Source: Io17-Chloro-G2 sp965226915 (GTDB taxonomy: Bacteria; Chloroflexota; Dehalococcoidia; Lucifugimonadales; UBA3495). Taken from it: a stretch of 64,000 bases of DNA. The notes beneath the pieces were generated by a model. That model was not told the origin of the DNA, ran no database searches, and saw only the letters and a list, made by a program, of their open reading frames with translations. Location: assembly GCA_965226915.1 (NCBI GenBank), contig CBDDEJ010000011.1, positions 372,001 through 436,000 on the forward strand, given 5' to 3'. Positions 8,219 to 16,311 of this stretch are shown here, one piece after another (position 1 is the stretch's first letter; each line of letters begins with the position of its first letter). Position numbers and translations under genes: made by a program.

Positions 8219-9283
8219 TCACTTCGTAACGGCTTTCTCCATTTTACCGTAGGTCCAGTTCAGCAGGTCTTCCGTCTCTTCCCAACCGATGCAAGCGTCG
8301 GTTATGGACGTGCCATATTTCAATTGAGACAGATCGTCGCATACATCCTGTTTGCCGGGCGCCAAGTTGCTTTCCAACATGCAGCCGACAATATCGGTGT
8401 TTCCGGCTAATCGTTGTTCGACCACGGACTTGAAGGCCCCGCCTTGCTTGGCGTGATCTTTGTTTGAGTTGCCATGGCTGCAGTCCACCACCAACTGGGA
8501 GCGGACTCCCGCCTTGGTGAGCTGCTGTTTCGCATGGGCGATATCCTCATCGCCGAAGTTGGGGCCGTCATTTCCGCCCCGTAACACCAGATGGCCGTCG
8601 GGGTTCCCTGTGGTGCGGACCATGGCTGTCCGGCCCTCGTGGTCGAGGCCCAGGAATCCCTGGGGCGACCGGGCGGAAACCATCGCGTCAACGGCCACTT
8701 GGGCGTTGCCATTGGTGCCGTTCTTGAACGCCACAGGCATGCTCAACCCGCTGGCCATTTGGCGATGGGTCTGACTCTCCGTGGTGCGGGCGCCGATGGT
8801 GGACCAAGTGATAAGACCCGCCAAATACTGGGGCAGCACGGGGTCTAAAAACTCGGTGCCCGCGTACACGCCCATCTCGCCGATCTTTAACAGTAGAGCC
8901 CGCGCCCGGTGCAACCCAGTCTCGATGTCCAGGGACCCGTCTAGGTGCGGGTCGTAGATATAACCTTTCCAGCCAATGGTGGTCCGCGGCTTTTCGAAGT
9001 AGACTCGCATCACTATTAGCATGCGGTCGCTTAGTTTCTTGGAAAGCTCGGCCAGCCGGGCGGCATAATCCATGGCGACTTCCTCGTCATGAATGGAACA
9101 AGGCCCAACTATCAACATTAGCCGTTTATCCTCGCCGTTCAAGACATTGCGCACTTGCTCACGACCGGATATGACGGTGCTTTCGACTTGTGGGGTTATC
9201 GGAAGTTGGTTGACGAGGTCGATGGGGGTAATTAGAGGGATTGTACTTTCGATATGTACGTCTCGGGTTGCGGATGGCAGCAT
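8219..9283 (-). CDS. aroG: 3-deoxy-7-phosphoheptulonate synthase (DAHP synthase, AroG/F/H type)
   Basis: Catalyses the first step of the shikimate pathway: phosphoenolpyruvate plus erythrose 4-phosphate to DAHP. The 354-residue length is typical for the class I alpha type. Motifs include LMLIVGPCSIHD (metal-ligand Cys, about residue 61), RVYFEKPRTTIGWKG, GARTTESQTHR and VDCSHGNSNKDH. Start ATG 9283 has TAGGAGC 9 bases upstream. The isoenzyme subtype (Phe-, Tyr- or Trp-sensitive) cannot be settled by eye; the symbol is for the family. It is preceded by a 270-base leader with a Phe/Tyr-rich leader peptide and a terminator, so expression appears to respond to charged tRNA-Phe/Tyr. It is a single-gene transcription unit between two terminators. 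Confidence 0.95.
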   Translation of the reverse strand: MLPSATRDVHIESTIPLITPIDLVNQLPITPQVESTVISGREQVRNVLNGEDKRLMLIVGPCSIHDEEVAMDYAARLAELSKKLSDRMLIVMRVYFEKPRTTIGWKGYIYDPHLDGSLDIETGLHRARALLLKIGEMGVYAGTEFLDPVLPQYLAGLITWSTIGARTTESQTHRQMASGLSMPVAFKNGTNGNAQVAVDAMVSARSPQGFLGLDHEGRTAMVRTTGNPDGHLVLRGGNDGPNFGDEDIAHAKQQLTKAGVRSQLVVDCSHGNSNKDHAKQGGAFKSVVEQRLAGNTDIVGCMLESNLAPGKQDVCDDLSQLKYGTSITDACIGWEETEDLLNWTYGKMEKAVTK

Positions 9284-9403
9284 CTGTGTTTGCTCCTATT
9301 GGCGCGGTTAGCTAACTTTCAATTTAGCCCCCCTTCAATCACCACCCACCCAGTAGAATCTTAGTTGTCGCCGTCTAACGCCCTGCTGACGATGCGAGAC
9401 ATC

Positions 9404-9433
9404 AAAAAACCCAACCGCTTACCGGCTGGGGTT
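9404..9433 (-). terminator. Attenuator terminator in the DAHP synthase leader
   Basis: On the minus strand AACCCCAGCCG, a short GTAAG loop and CGGTTGGGTT form a stem of 8 continuous pairs (one G-U), extended past a bulged C by two A-U pairs, followed by six T (9404-9409). It lies 121 bases upstream of the aro start, inside the leader, so it can only stop transcription before the gene. That position identifies it as an attenuator and not a gene-end terminator. Confidence 0.82.
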
Positions 9434-9485
9434 CGGACGCTCCTTGGAGTTGAAGTCTATGTCAAACGACTTCGGGCACCAAACC
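9430..9485 (-). promoter_or_regulatory. Candidate antiterminator pairing in the aro leader
   Basis: GGTTTGG (9485-9479) can pair with CCGAACC (9436-9430): seven pairs with one G-U. The second segment includes the 5' arm of the terminator (9433-9430), so the two folds exclude each other. A ribosome stalled on the Tyr/Phe codons (9524-9510) leaves GGTTTGG free; one that reaches the leader stop (9464-9462) covers it. A further hairpin, CTTCGGG (9531-9525) with CCCGAAG (9476-9470), could act as the pause or protector structure. Confidence 0.6.
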
Positions 9486-9551
9486 TTCACCGGCCACGGT
9501 GGGTCCAGTAAAGTAATAGTAATACCCGAAGAACCGGCGAAATAAGTCCAT
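9462..9551 (-). CDS. Phe/Tyr-rich leader peptide of the DAHP synthase attenuator
   Basis: A 29-codon ORF from ATG 9551 to TGA 9464-9462. It begins MDLFRRFFG, continues YYYYFTGPTVAG and ends LVPEVV: four Tyr in a row and four Phe, all within codons 4-14. This is the expected composition of a control peptide for an aromatic pathway gene, and it precedes a terminator and the DAHP synthase gene on the same strand. No Shine-Dalgarno site is visible. The -10 box ends 8 bases before the ATG, so the transcript probably starts at or within a base or two of the ATG (leaderless translation). Confidence 0.8.
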   Translation of the reverse strand: MDLFRRFFGYYYYFTGPTVAGEGLVPEVV

Positions 9552-9559
9552 ATGCTTCT

Positions 9560-9587
9560 ATAATACCGCTATTTATTCGTAAGTCAA
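9560..9587 (-). promoter_or_regulatory. Sigma-70-type promoter of the aro leader
   Basis: Minus strand: -35 TTGACT (9587-9582), 16-base spacer, -10 TATTAT (9565-9560). The predicted start point is around 9553-9551, coincident with the leader-peptide ATG. Confidence 0.7.
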
Positions 9588-9714
9588 TCGTCGATTACGA
9601 GCGAAGATTCACGGATTTTAACTTCAGATTTGAAGCCAAAACGCACTGTTCTTAATCACCCGATTCGCGCAATAACCCACGGTCTAAGTTTCGGCATAGA
9701 AGCAAAAGCGATGG

Positions 9715-10380
9715 TCAATAGGCTGCCAGAGCCGCCCGGGCGCATTCCTGGTCCTGTTCCGCGGTGCCCCCGCTAACTCCCACGGCGCCGACTATATTAG
9801 GAGAGTCCAACACCGGCAAGCCACCACCCACCGCCATGATTTTCCCCTGGGTGGAAACGATCATACTCTGGAACCAACTTTGACCGGATTGGGCCTGTAG
9901 CTCGGTTGTCGGGACCTGAAACGAAGCCGATGTGTAGGCTTTGTTCACAGCGATATCCACGCTCATGGGACGGGCCCGGTCCATTCGCCCAAAGGCGACC
10001 AGCCGCCCTCCTTCATCAACGACCGCCACACTGACGGCGATATCCATTTCTAAGGCCTTGGAATGGCCGGCCTGAATCATATTCAAGGCCTTTTCTATGG
10101 GCGCGGGCATCGGTTCTCCCTTGGTTTTACGATAAAAATCGGCGTTCCTCTCGATGTAGCTTCGAAAGTGATTGGGGACATTCACGTCCAGAAATATGGC
10201 TTCCACGGGGCAAACCAGCTTGCATTGTTCGCAGGCTATGCATATCTCAGGGTCGATGAAATATTGATTTTCGTCATCGTTAGACTCGATGCAATCTACC
10301 GGACACACCTCAAGGCAGGTTGCGTCCTTCACGCCGACACACGGCTCGGTGATTACATATGTGGAAAATTGGGAAGTCAT
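9715..10380 (-). CDS. Fusion protein: 7Fe/8Fe ferredoxin domain plus GlcG/HbpS-like (DUF336) domain
   Basis: Residues 1 to about 70 form a seven-iron-type ferredoxin: PCVGVKDATCLEVCPVDCI (Cys spacing typical of a 3Fe-4S or 4Fe-4S site) followed by CIACEQCKLVCPVEAI (4Fe-4S). Residues about 95-221 read ALNMIQAGHSKALEMDIAVS, VDEGGRLVAFGRMD, MAVGGGLPVLD and GAVGVSGGTAEQD, the GlcG/HbpS (DUF336) fold, some members of which bind haem or corrinoid-related ligands. The joined arrangement is unusual. It is the last gene of a minus-strand run behind two RdhA-like genes (62-base gap), so a role as their electron carrier or cofactor handler is a reasonable inference. No signal peptide, so cytoplasmic. 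Only a weak ribosome site precedes ATG 10380. Confidence 0.88.
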   Translation of the reverse strand: MTSQFSTYVITEPCVGVKDATCLEVCPVDCIESNDDENQYFIDPEICIACEQCKLVCPVEAIFLDVNVPNHFRSYIERNADFYRKTKGEPMPAPIEKALNMIQAGHSKALEMDIAVSVAVVDEGGRLVAFGRMDRARPMSVDIAVNKAYTSASFQVPTTELQAQSGQSWFQSMIVSTQGKIMAVGGGLPVLDSPNIVGAVGVSGGTAEQDQECARAALAAY

Positions 10381-10442
10381 GCTTCTATTCAGCGCTCATG
10401 GGATTTTTAAGAGGACGATCAACAGGGAGCCGGCCTCCGGCT

Positions 10443-11093
10443 TCAGGCGGGCTCGCGGCTGGACACAAGCGGCAGGTCCGTAACCACCAATCCGGAAAGG
10501 TGGACGTGAGCGGCTTTGGCCCCAGCGTTACCCAGGGCTGTCAATTTTCCATTTTCATCGACCCGCACCAGACCTGCCTTCTCAGCCAGCGGTAGAGGAT
10601 CGGCTTGGGAGTTGGTGGCCCGAAAGCCTAATTCGCGGATGTATGCGCCCAGGTAGTGGCTGACTACAGCGCCTTTCTGCACCACTTGCTGGCCGCCTAG
10701 TCCCGGCGCCACGGCTGGGTCATACTCGGAAAAAAGAGCGCCTACGATGCCGAATATATAGGGCTGGGCGTCTCTGCCGGTGGCTTCTTCTTGCGGCGCC
10801 CCGTCAGCTGCGCCTTCCTGAGCATCGGGAAGCGCCGGCCTGGCTAGATCAGATCCCGCCTCCAGAGCCACGATGCCCACCATGTCGGCACCCCACCAAC
10901 GGGCCAGAGCCAAAACAGCCGAGGCGGTTTCAGCGGGGTCCGAATTATTGGTCTTGGATGGAAACACCAAACCGTCGGGCGCGTCCCGAAGCGAAGAGGT
11001 CAGGTCGTTCTTGGGGTCTGCGGGAGGCGCGTTGACAAATTGGTCCCACAGGGGGTCCGCCTTGCGCCTCTTAAATAATCTAGACAACACCAT
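10443..11093 (-). CDS. Reductive-dehalogenase-like (RdhA N-terminal-like) protein without Fe-S domain
   Basis: A 216-residue protein whose core (ALARWWGADMVGIVALE; GAVVSHYLGAYIRELGFRAT; then LAEKAGLVRVD and LSGLVVTDLPLV) parallels the corrinoid-binding region of the neighbouring RdhA-like protein (AYIREMGYEAIQNRVQP; GVGELGRDGMLITEKYG). It stops (VSSREPA) where the neighbour continues into its Fe-S motif, so the ferredoxin part is absent. It has a Lys/Arg-rich start (LSRLFKRRKADP) but no Tat signal. The start lies 12 bases after the upstream gene, so they are probably co-transcribed. Either a specialised accessory subunit or a shortened paralogue; the clean ending favours the former only weakly. 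Confidence 0.75.
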   Translation of the reverse strand: MVLSRLFKRRKADPLWDQFVNAPPADPKNDLTSSLRDAPDGLVFPSKTNNSDPAETASAVLALARWWGADMVGIVALEAGSDLARPALPDAQEGAADGAPQEEATGRDAQPYIFGIVGALFSEYDPAVAPGLGGQQVVQKGAVVSHYLGAYIRELGFRATNSQADPLPLAEKAGLVRVDENGKLTALGNAGAKAAHVHLSGLVVTDLPLVSSREPA

Positions 11094-11105
11094 TGATATG
11101 AACGG

Positions 11106-12506
11106 TTATTTGGACCGGCCGGCCTTCTCCGCCCGCTCCTTCATGATCTCGAACCGGCGGGTGTTTTCCTTCAGCGGGTAGTAATGGCCGACGGTGCTGT
11201 CGGCATCTGGCATTTCTCCATGGCCGTTGGAACCGGAATCGGCTTGGCCGTTTGCGGGGGCGTTTATCTTTATCTTTACCGGGATGATGCCCGAATCGTA
11301 GCCTACCCATTTGACGCGTTTGTTGCGCACGGTGCCCCAGAACACGTCGTCAATCAACTTCAATCCCCGAACCGTTAGGAAGCGCAGGGAGAGAGGCGTC
11401 CTCTTCAGCGTTAGCACCGATAAGTCGTGCCACCAGACCTTGGGTTTGGTGTAAGGACAGACCGTCACGCAGGTGAGGCATGTCTCCCAGAACTCGCTGA
11501 CGTAGGCGCGCAACCGGTAGCATTGCTCCCAGTTGATCTTGTATTTTTCAACGCCGTTGTGCACCACCTTGTCTTCCATGGTGATGCTGTTGGTTGGGCA
11601 GGTGGTGGCGCACTTCCGGCATACCTTGCAGAAGTCGTCAACGCCGATGTCGATGGGTTTGCCGGCAACCAGGGGCATGTTGGTCAGGATGGGGTCGCCC
11701 AGATGAATCCGCGCGCCGTATTTTTCCGTGATCAGCATTCCGTCGCGGCCCAATTCTCCGACCCCAGCCGCCAGACCGGCGGGCATGGGCTGGACCCGGT
11801 TTTGAATCGCTTCGTATCCCATCTCGCGGATATACGCCGCCACGTTGGCGTAAACCAGGGCAAGGCGGGCCTGGCTGAAGTGATAAGCATGGTCGCCTAT
11901 GTGATGACGGTGGGCCTGGATCATGTTGTAGTCCCAGGCCGTGGACAGGCATATCGCATAGGGATATTTTTCGGCCATCGCCTCGGGACTTCCTTCTCCC
12001 CGAGGCCTGCCATCGGAGCCCGTGCCGTCTTCAGGGTAACGGTCGCCGCTGTAGATCATCGAAGGATGAACGGCCGCGATACCGATCACGTTGGCGCCAA
12101 AGTGTTCCGCCACCTTTTTGATGTGCAGGGACAGCGCCTCGGGACTTGCGGACTCGATGACCTGATCAGCCTGGGGGTTGACCGTTCCCTTGGGAGACCG
12201 GGCCACGGCGTTCTGCAGTGTGTTCCGGCGGTCCGCTGAAGACTGGGGAAAGGCGATGCGGGAAAGAGCGTCGGGTCCGGTGCGGTTGAACTACCAGTTG
12301 AAGAGTGGTTTGCCAAGCTCTCCCCGCTTGTTCTTTTCGTGGGGAGTGTCGGATGCGTCCACCGATTCCCAGTCCGCCACTACCCTGGCGGTGCGCCCGA
12401 AATAGGGGGCCGGAGTCTTTTTCGTTAGATCGGATGAGCCGCCGGAGTCCTGATCAGGTTTAGGCGTCTCCGTGGTTGAGGGTCTCAGTCCATCTTTAAT
12501 CGCCAA
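11106..12506 (-). pseudogene. Reductive-dehalogenase-like protein (cytoplasmic RdhA/QueG relative), in-frame TAG
   Basis: Start TTG 12506 with AGGAGG 6 bases upstream; 467 codons in one frame to 11106, broken once by TAG at 12293-12291 (GKPLFNW-stop-FNRTGPDALSR). CAG to TAG would explain it. The corrinoid-binding region shows MGYEAIQNRVQP and GVGELGRDGMLITEKYG; the Fe-S part shows FCKVCRKCATTCPTNSI and ETCLTCVTVCPY, enough for two 4Fe-4S clusters. No twin-arginine signal, unlike respiratory RdhA, which suggests a soluble, possibly catabolic or epoxyqueuosine-reductase-like enzyme. Translation could restart at GTG 12206, leaving the Fe-S and most of the corrinoid region, so a shortened product is possible. 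First gene of a three-gene run with the next two genes on the same strand. Confidence 0.82.
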
Positions 12507-12836
12507 GGCTGGCCTCCTAAAAATCCATGAAGAGTCGCGAATCGCGGCGGGAACATCCCGGTGAAATCCAAGCTATTTACGCGAGCCATCGGTTCGACGG
12601 CAAATAAAAATCCAGCGGCAAAACCGCCGGAACGGTATCTACAAGGCCTGATAAACGTCATCTACTAGAGTAGGTGCGAGTGTAACACTCCAAAGAATTT
12701 GGTTCAACGATAGCGGGAATGGCTCCTCACGGGATTCCAAATTCCATGGGGATCACCGCGGCTGTCTTGGCATGGTATCCTCAACGACGATTTCCGGGAC
12801 GATTCCCAAACGTTGTTTCAACAGGTAATAACCGCC
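12507..12836. other. Divergent intergenic region, 330 bp
   Basis: Separates the RdhA-like operon (minus) from the exonuclease gene (plus) and must hold both promoters. Only weak boxes are visible, and no riboswitch or repeat was recognised. Confidence 0.5.
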
Positions 12837-13718
12837 ATGAATATCCATCTGATAGACGGGACTTACGAATTGTTCCGCGCCCATTTCGCCGTGCCTCCGG
12901 CCAAAGCCCCCGACGGCAGGGAGGTTGGCGCCGTGCGGGGTCTCATACGCACATTGCTGTTGTTGCTGCGCCAGGATGACGTGAGTCACGTTGGCTTCGC
13001 GTTCGACCATGTTGTCGAGTCATTCAGGAACGATCTGTTCGCCGGATATAAGACCGGAGAAGGAACACCCCCGGAACTATTAGACCAATTCCCATTGGCG
13101 GAAAGAACCGCCGCCGCGTTGGGCATGACTGTCTGGCCCATGATCGAATTTGAGGCCGACGACGCGTTAGCCACCGCCGCCGCCCGGTGGAAAGGCGCGC
13201 CGGGTGTGGATCAGGTGGTGATCTGCTCTCCAGACAAAGACCTGACCCAGATGGTGGAGGCGAGGAAGGTGGTTTGCTTGGATCGCCGCCGGGAAGTCAC
13301 GCTGGATGAAGACGGCGTGGTGGATAAATTCGGCGTTTCCCCAGAATCGATTCCCGACTACCTGGGGTTGGTCGGCGACTCGGCCGACGGAATACCAGGA
13401 ATTCCCAAATGGGGCGCGAAGACATCCTCCCGGATGTTGGCCCGTTACAAGCATATCGAGTCGATTCCCAAAGAACTCTCCCAATGGGACGTGGAGCTAC
13501 GGGGAGCGGCGGGCATCTCAACCAGTCTGGAAGAACACCGGGAAGACGCCTTGTTTTACCGAAAGCTGGCCACCCTCAGGTTGGATGTACCCTTACCGGA
13601 GAGCTTGGAGCAAATCGAGTGGCAAGGTGTCCGGCGAGATGAGTTCGATGCACTGTGCGCCGAGATCGGCTTCTCTAATGCCGGTGTCCAGGACCGCGAG
13701 TGGCGCGCCGGGACGTGA
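12837..13718 (+). CDS. 5'-3' exonuclease / flap endonuclease domain protein (stand-alone PolA N-terminal-like)
   Basis: Metal-dependent 5' nuclease that would remove RNA primers or flaps. Motifs in order: IHLIDGTYELFRAHFA (N-terminal Asp), GFAFDHVVESFRND, FEADDALATAAARW and SPDKDLTQMV (acidic metal sites), and LVGDSADGIPGIPKWGAKTS (helix-3-turn-helix DNA-binding motif). About 293 residues with no polymerase domain attached. ATG 12837 is preferred to TTG 12813 because the family begins a few residues before the first strand. It is convergent with a Rieske gene, with one base between the two stops. DNA polymerase I itself is not in the window, so whether this complements a split PolA is open. 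Confidence 0.9.
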   Translation: MNIHLIDGTYELFRAHFAVPPAKAPDGREVGAVRGLIRTLLLLLRQDDVSHVGFAFDHVVESFRNDLFAGYKTGEGTPPELLDQFPLAERTAAALGMTVWPMIEFEADDALATAAARWKGAPGVDQVVICSPDKDLTQMVEARKVVCLDRRREVTLDEDGVVDKFGVSPESIPDYLGLVGDSADGIPGIPKWGAKTSSRMLARYKHIESIPKELSQWDVELRGAAGISTSLEEHREDALFYRKLATLRLDVPLPESLEQIEWQGVRRDEFDALCAEIGFSNAGVQDREWRAGT

Positions 13719-13719
13719 G

Positions 13720-15084
13720 TCAGTCTGCGCTGGGCGACCGGGAGAACTCCTCTATGTTTCTCATCAGCTCTACGATCTGGGGCATGGCTGGGCCGTAGCG
13801 GTCAGCGTCGTCCTGGTTGTAGCCTTTGTGGTAGGCAAACCTGAATGATGCGTGGGCGCGGCCACCCGGACCGGAATGCGGCTGTTGAGACTCGTCCCAT
13901 TCCCCGCCGTGCAGGACCTCCGGCAAGGCTTCTTGATCGCGGAACACGTTCATGGGCTCGCCGCCGTCCTCCACGATGCTCAGCTGCTCTTCGAACTGCT
14001 GCCGCATCACGATTATTGGCACGTCGGTGCGGCCCAGATGCTCCTGGGTCCGGTCGTAGATCTCCCCCTGAGAGAGCCACATGTGGTAATCCTGAGCCAG
14101 AACGAAGTCCAAGATCGGCTTGCCCGTGTCGTCGTAAAGCGGTATCTCGTACCAGGGCACCGTTTCTTGGGGCGTGACTTCGATCTCCATGGGGGAAAGG
14201 AAACACCCGTAGCTGATGTGGTAAGTGTGGGTGTCGTCGATTGGGACCCGCATCTGGAGCTCTTGGCGCACCCGGCTGGGGCCTCCGGTCTGGGTGTAAA
14301 AAGGGAATATCACAGTGGAGTGACGGGATACAGTGTCCTTCTCCGCCCCCAGGGCTTTGGAATACTTGACGCCCTTCTCCAGGCCGTACTGGGTCTTGTT
14401 GGCGTACACGGACTCTATGCCGTCGGCCATCCGGGTCCTTCCGTAAAAGGTGCGCTCTGGCTGATTAGGGGGAGCCTCTGCGGAAACTTCCTGTAGCCGG
14501 CCCTTTTTCTCCAACACGTACTTGAACCAATAGCCGTGAACGTAGACGTTGTGCAGCGGATCGCCGGTGTTCTCCTGGCATTGGAGCCAGTTGCAGTTGA
14601 GTTCGGTGACGCCTATCTGCCGGATGGCGTTGGGCATGACCAGCAGATCCCAGGGCGGCAGCAAGGGCGCCGGTAATGGACCCATATAAGCCCAAACCAA
14701 GCCGCCCAACTCCTGGGCCGGGTATCCCGTGATCTTGACGCGCTCCGCGAAGGTGCTTTCGGGTCCTTCCAGTGGCATGTCCACGCACTGGCCGGTGGGC
14801 GAGAACATCCAGCCGTGGTAGCTGCAACGCAGGCCGCCCTCGCTAGGAATGCCCAATTCCAACAGCGCCCTACGGTGGGGACAACGGTTGCCGATTAGCC
14901 CCAACTCTCCCTGGGGCGTCCGGTACAGAACCAGGTCTTCACCCAGCACCCGCACGGGCAACACGTCTTCTTCCAGCAGTTGGGAATAGGGGCGGATGGG
15001 GATCCAATACCGCCGCATCAGTTCGCCCATTGGCGTTGCCGGACCAACCCGGGTCAGCCTTTCATTCGCTTCCGCAGTGAGCAT
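13720..15084 (-). CDS. Rieske non-heme iron oxygenase, alpha subunit
   Basis: A 454-residue aromatic-ring-hydroxylating-type oxygenase. The N-terminal Rieske domain has NRCPHRRALL and LRCSYHGWMFS (2Fe-2S ligands Cys-His, Cys-His; about residues 67-92). The catalytic domain has NTGDPLHNVYVHGYW, giving the Asp/His/His facial triad of the mononuclear iron. Start ATG 15084 has GGAGGCG about 6 bases upstream. Such enzymes add oxygen to aromatics or demethylate, using electrons from a separate reductase; none is encoded nearby. It stands alone on the minus strand. Substrate unknown; the proline-rich region after the Rieske site (GPLPAPLLPPWDLL) and overall look fit the phthalate/vanillate-type single-component alpha class. 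Confidence 0.92.
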   Translation of the reverse strand: MLTAEANERLTRVGPATPMGELMRRYWIPIRPYSQLLEEDVLPVRVLGEDLVLYRTPQGELGLIGNRCPHRRALLELGIPSEGGLRCSYHGWMFSPTGQCVDMPLEGPESTFAERVKITGYPAQELGGLVWAYMGPLPAPLLPPWDLLVMPNAIRQIGVTELNCNWLQCQENTGDPLHNVYVHGYWFKYVLEKKGRLQEVSAEAPPNQPERTFYGRTRMADGIESVYANKTQYGLEKGVKYSKALGAEKDTVSRHSTVIFPFYTQTGGPSRVRQELQMRVPIDDTHTYHISYGCFLSPMEIEVTPQETVPWYEIPLYDDTGKPILDFVLAQDYHMWLSQGEIYDRTQEHLGRTDVPIIVMRQQFEEQLSIVEDGGEPMNVFRDQEALPEVLHGGEWDESQQPHSGPGGRAHASFRFAYHKGYNQDDADRYGPAMPQIVELMRNIEEFSRSPSAD

Positions 15085-15183
15085 CCGGCGCCTCCGAAGC
15101 TAGTTTGGCGATACCAGCATAAGTATAACCGTCTGTACCAAGGTCACCAATGGCCCATCAAAAAGGGCCTTTCCTCAACGGTG

Positions 15184-15216
15184 TCATTCTGAGCCATCCG
15201 CAGAGGCGAAGAATCT
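15184..15216. repeat. TCATTCTGAGC...GAAGAATCT intergenic repeat
   Basis: Short dispersed intergenic motif; a related copy lies at 37008-37038 (TCATCCTGAGGAGC then CGAAGAATC). It occupies the gap between the Rieske gene and the metallo-beta-lactamase gene. No gene is visible in 15085-15336. Confidence 0.5.
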
Positions 15217-15336
15217 GGTGTGGGGCATCGTGAGAGTGACGCACCATTTTAGACCCACCGTGCCGCTCCCGATGACATGTTGTGGGCACTCTTGCGTGAG
15301 AGCCAGGGATACGGCGCCGTTGCCATTTTCACCAAG

Positions 15337-16113
15337 CTAGATGCCCTGCCAGACCCGCCGGGATTCCCCGCGGACGAAACGCCCGAAGCCGGGGTGAGGG
15401 AAGTGGCCGGCGGATACCATGATCCCCTCGGCTTCCAGCATGTCCAACACCTGATGGCGCGTCTTGCGGGAAACGTCGGGCTCGATGTCAAAGATGGGGC
15501 ACCAGTCGGTGTAATGGGCCTGGGCCAGGTTGTGGGCCACGTCTCCCAGGATATAACCACGTTCTCCGCTGGAGGAGATGTTAATGGAGATATGGCCCGG
15601 TGTGTGGCCCGGCGTCGGGACCGTGGTCAATTCGCTGGTGATTTTGAATCCGTCGTCCATCAGGTCGATCAGCTTCAAGTCTTGTAAAGGCAGCACCTGG
15701 TTGGCGATGTGCGGCGCGCCCGCCACCTCGGGCTGGGTCCAATAATCCCAATCCTTCCTGGGCGCCAGATGGCGGGCGTTGGGAAAGTTGGGACGGCCAT
15801 CGGTGAGGTTCCAACCCACGTGGTCGGGATGCAGGTGGGTGAACACCACCAAGTCCACCGCCGCCGGGTCGATGCCCTTGGCCTTCATGTCGTCCATCAA
15901 CGTGCCGTCTACATCCTGCAGGCCGGTGTCGACGATGATCAGCTTTCCTTCCGAGCGGACGGCCACCGTGCCGTACCGGGTCATGTATTGATCGTTGCTG
16001 TCTAGCAGGCCGGGAAACTCCCGCCATTGCTCTATGGTGGTGTCAGGAAAGGGCGTCAGCGGAGCGCGCATCGGCGAGCCGTCGCTAAGGGAGACCAGTT
16101 CTACTTTCCCTAG
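15337..16113 (-). pseudogene. Metallo-beta-lactamase-fold hydrolase, 5' end cut off by mobile elements
   Basis: MBL-fold protein with the zinc motif FTHLHPDHVGWN, a second His at TPGHTPGHISI, an Asp in YILGDVAHN and a C-terminal SAGHFPHPGFG, typical of quorum-quenching-lactonase or SdsA-like hydrolases. The frame stays open upstream of ATG 16071 (GKVELVSLSDGSP) to a CTAG at 16110-16113, where a MITE begins. The missing first seven codons (MPDHTIT) are found at 19616-19596, after the last of three stacked elements, with AGAGG upstream; joining across one CTAG restores an uninterrupted frame. ATG 16071 could give a product lacking about 18 residues, but its native promoter and ribosome site are 3.5 kb away. 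Confidence 0.88.
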
Positions 16114-16258
16114 TACTACAACGACGCGTTATGAGAAAACACGCTCAGGTCTTCTTCTTCAGCTACGGACCGTTCATCATGGGAGACTCGCACTCGTTCG
16201 TTGCCAGCTTCAAAATCCGCCCACGAGTTACCTTGTAGGATAACACGTCGTTGTAGTA
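16114..16258. mobile_element. 145-bp MITE sharing the IS701 element's terminal repeats
   Basis: Ends TACTACAACGACGCGTTA and (reverse complement of the right end) TACTACAACGACGTGTTA, 17 of 18 identical. The outer 13 bases equal the ends of the 1452-bp IS701 copies in the window. It is flanked by CTAG on both sides (16110-16113, 16259-16262). It has no coding capacity, and its interior is unrelated to the IS701 transposase, so mobilisation by that transposase is inferred. Confidence 0.85.
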
Positions 16259-16311
16259 CTAGTACTACAACGACGAGTTGTCTGGTAGGATGGCTGGACA
16301 GATGATGTTGG

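Noticed and set aside
9404..9600. T-box riboswitch before aroG
   Set aside because: No TGGNACCNCG-type antiterminator motif; the leader peptide with Tyr/Phe codons explains the terminator better.
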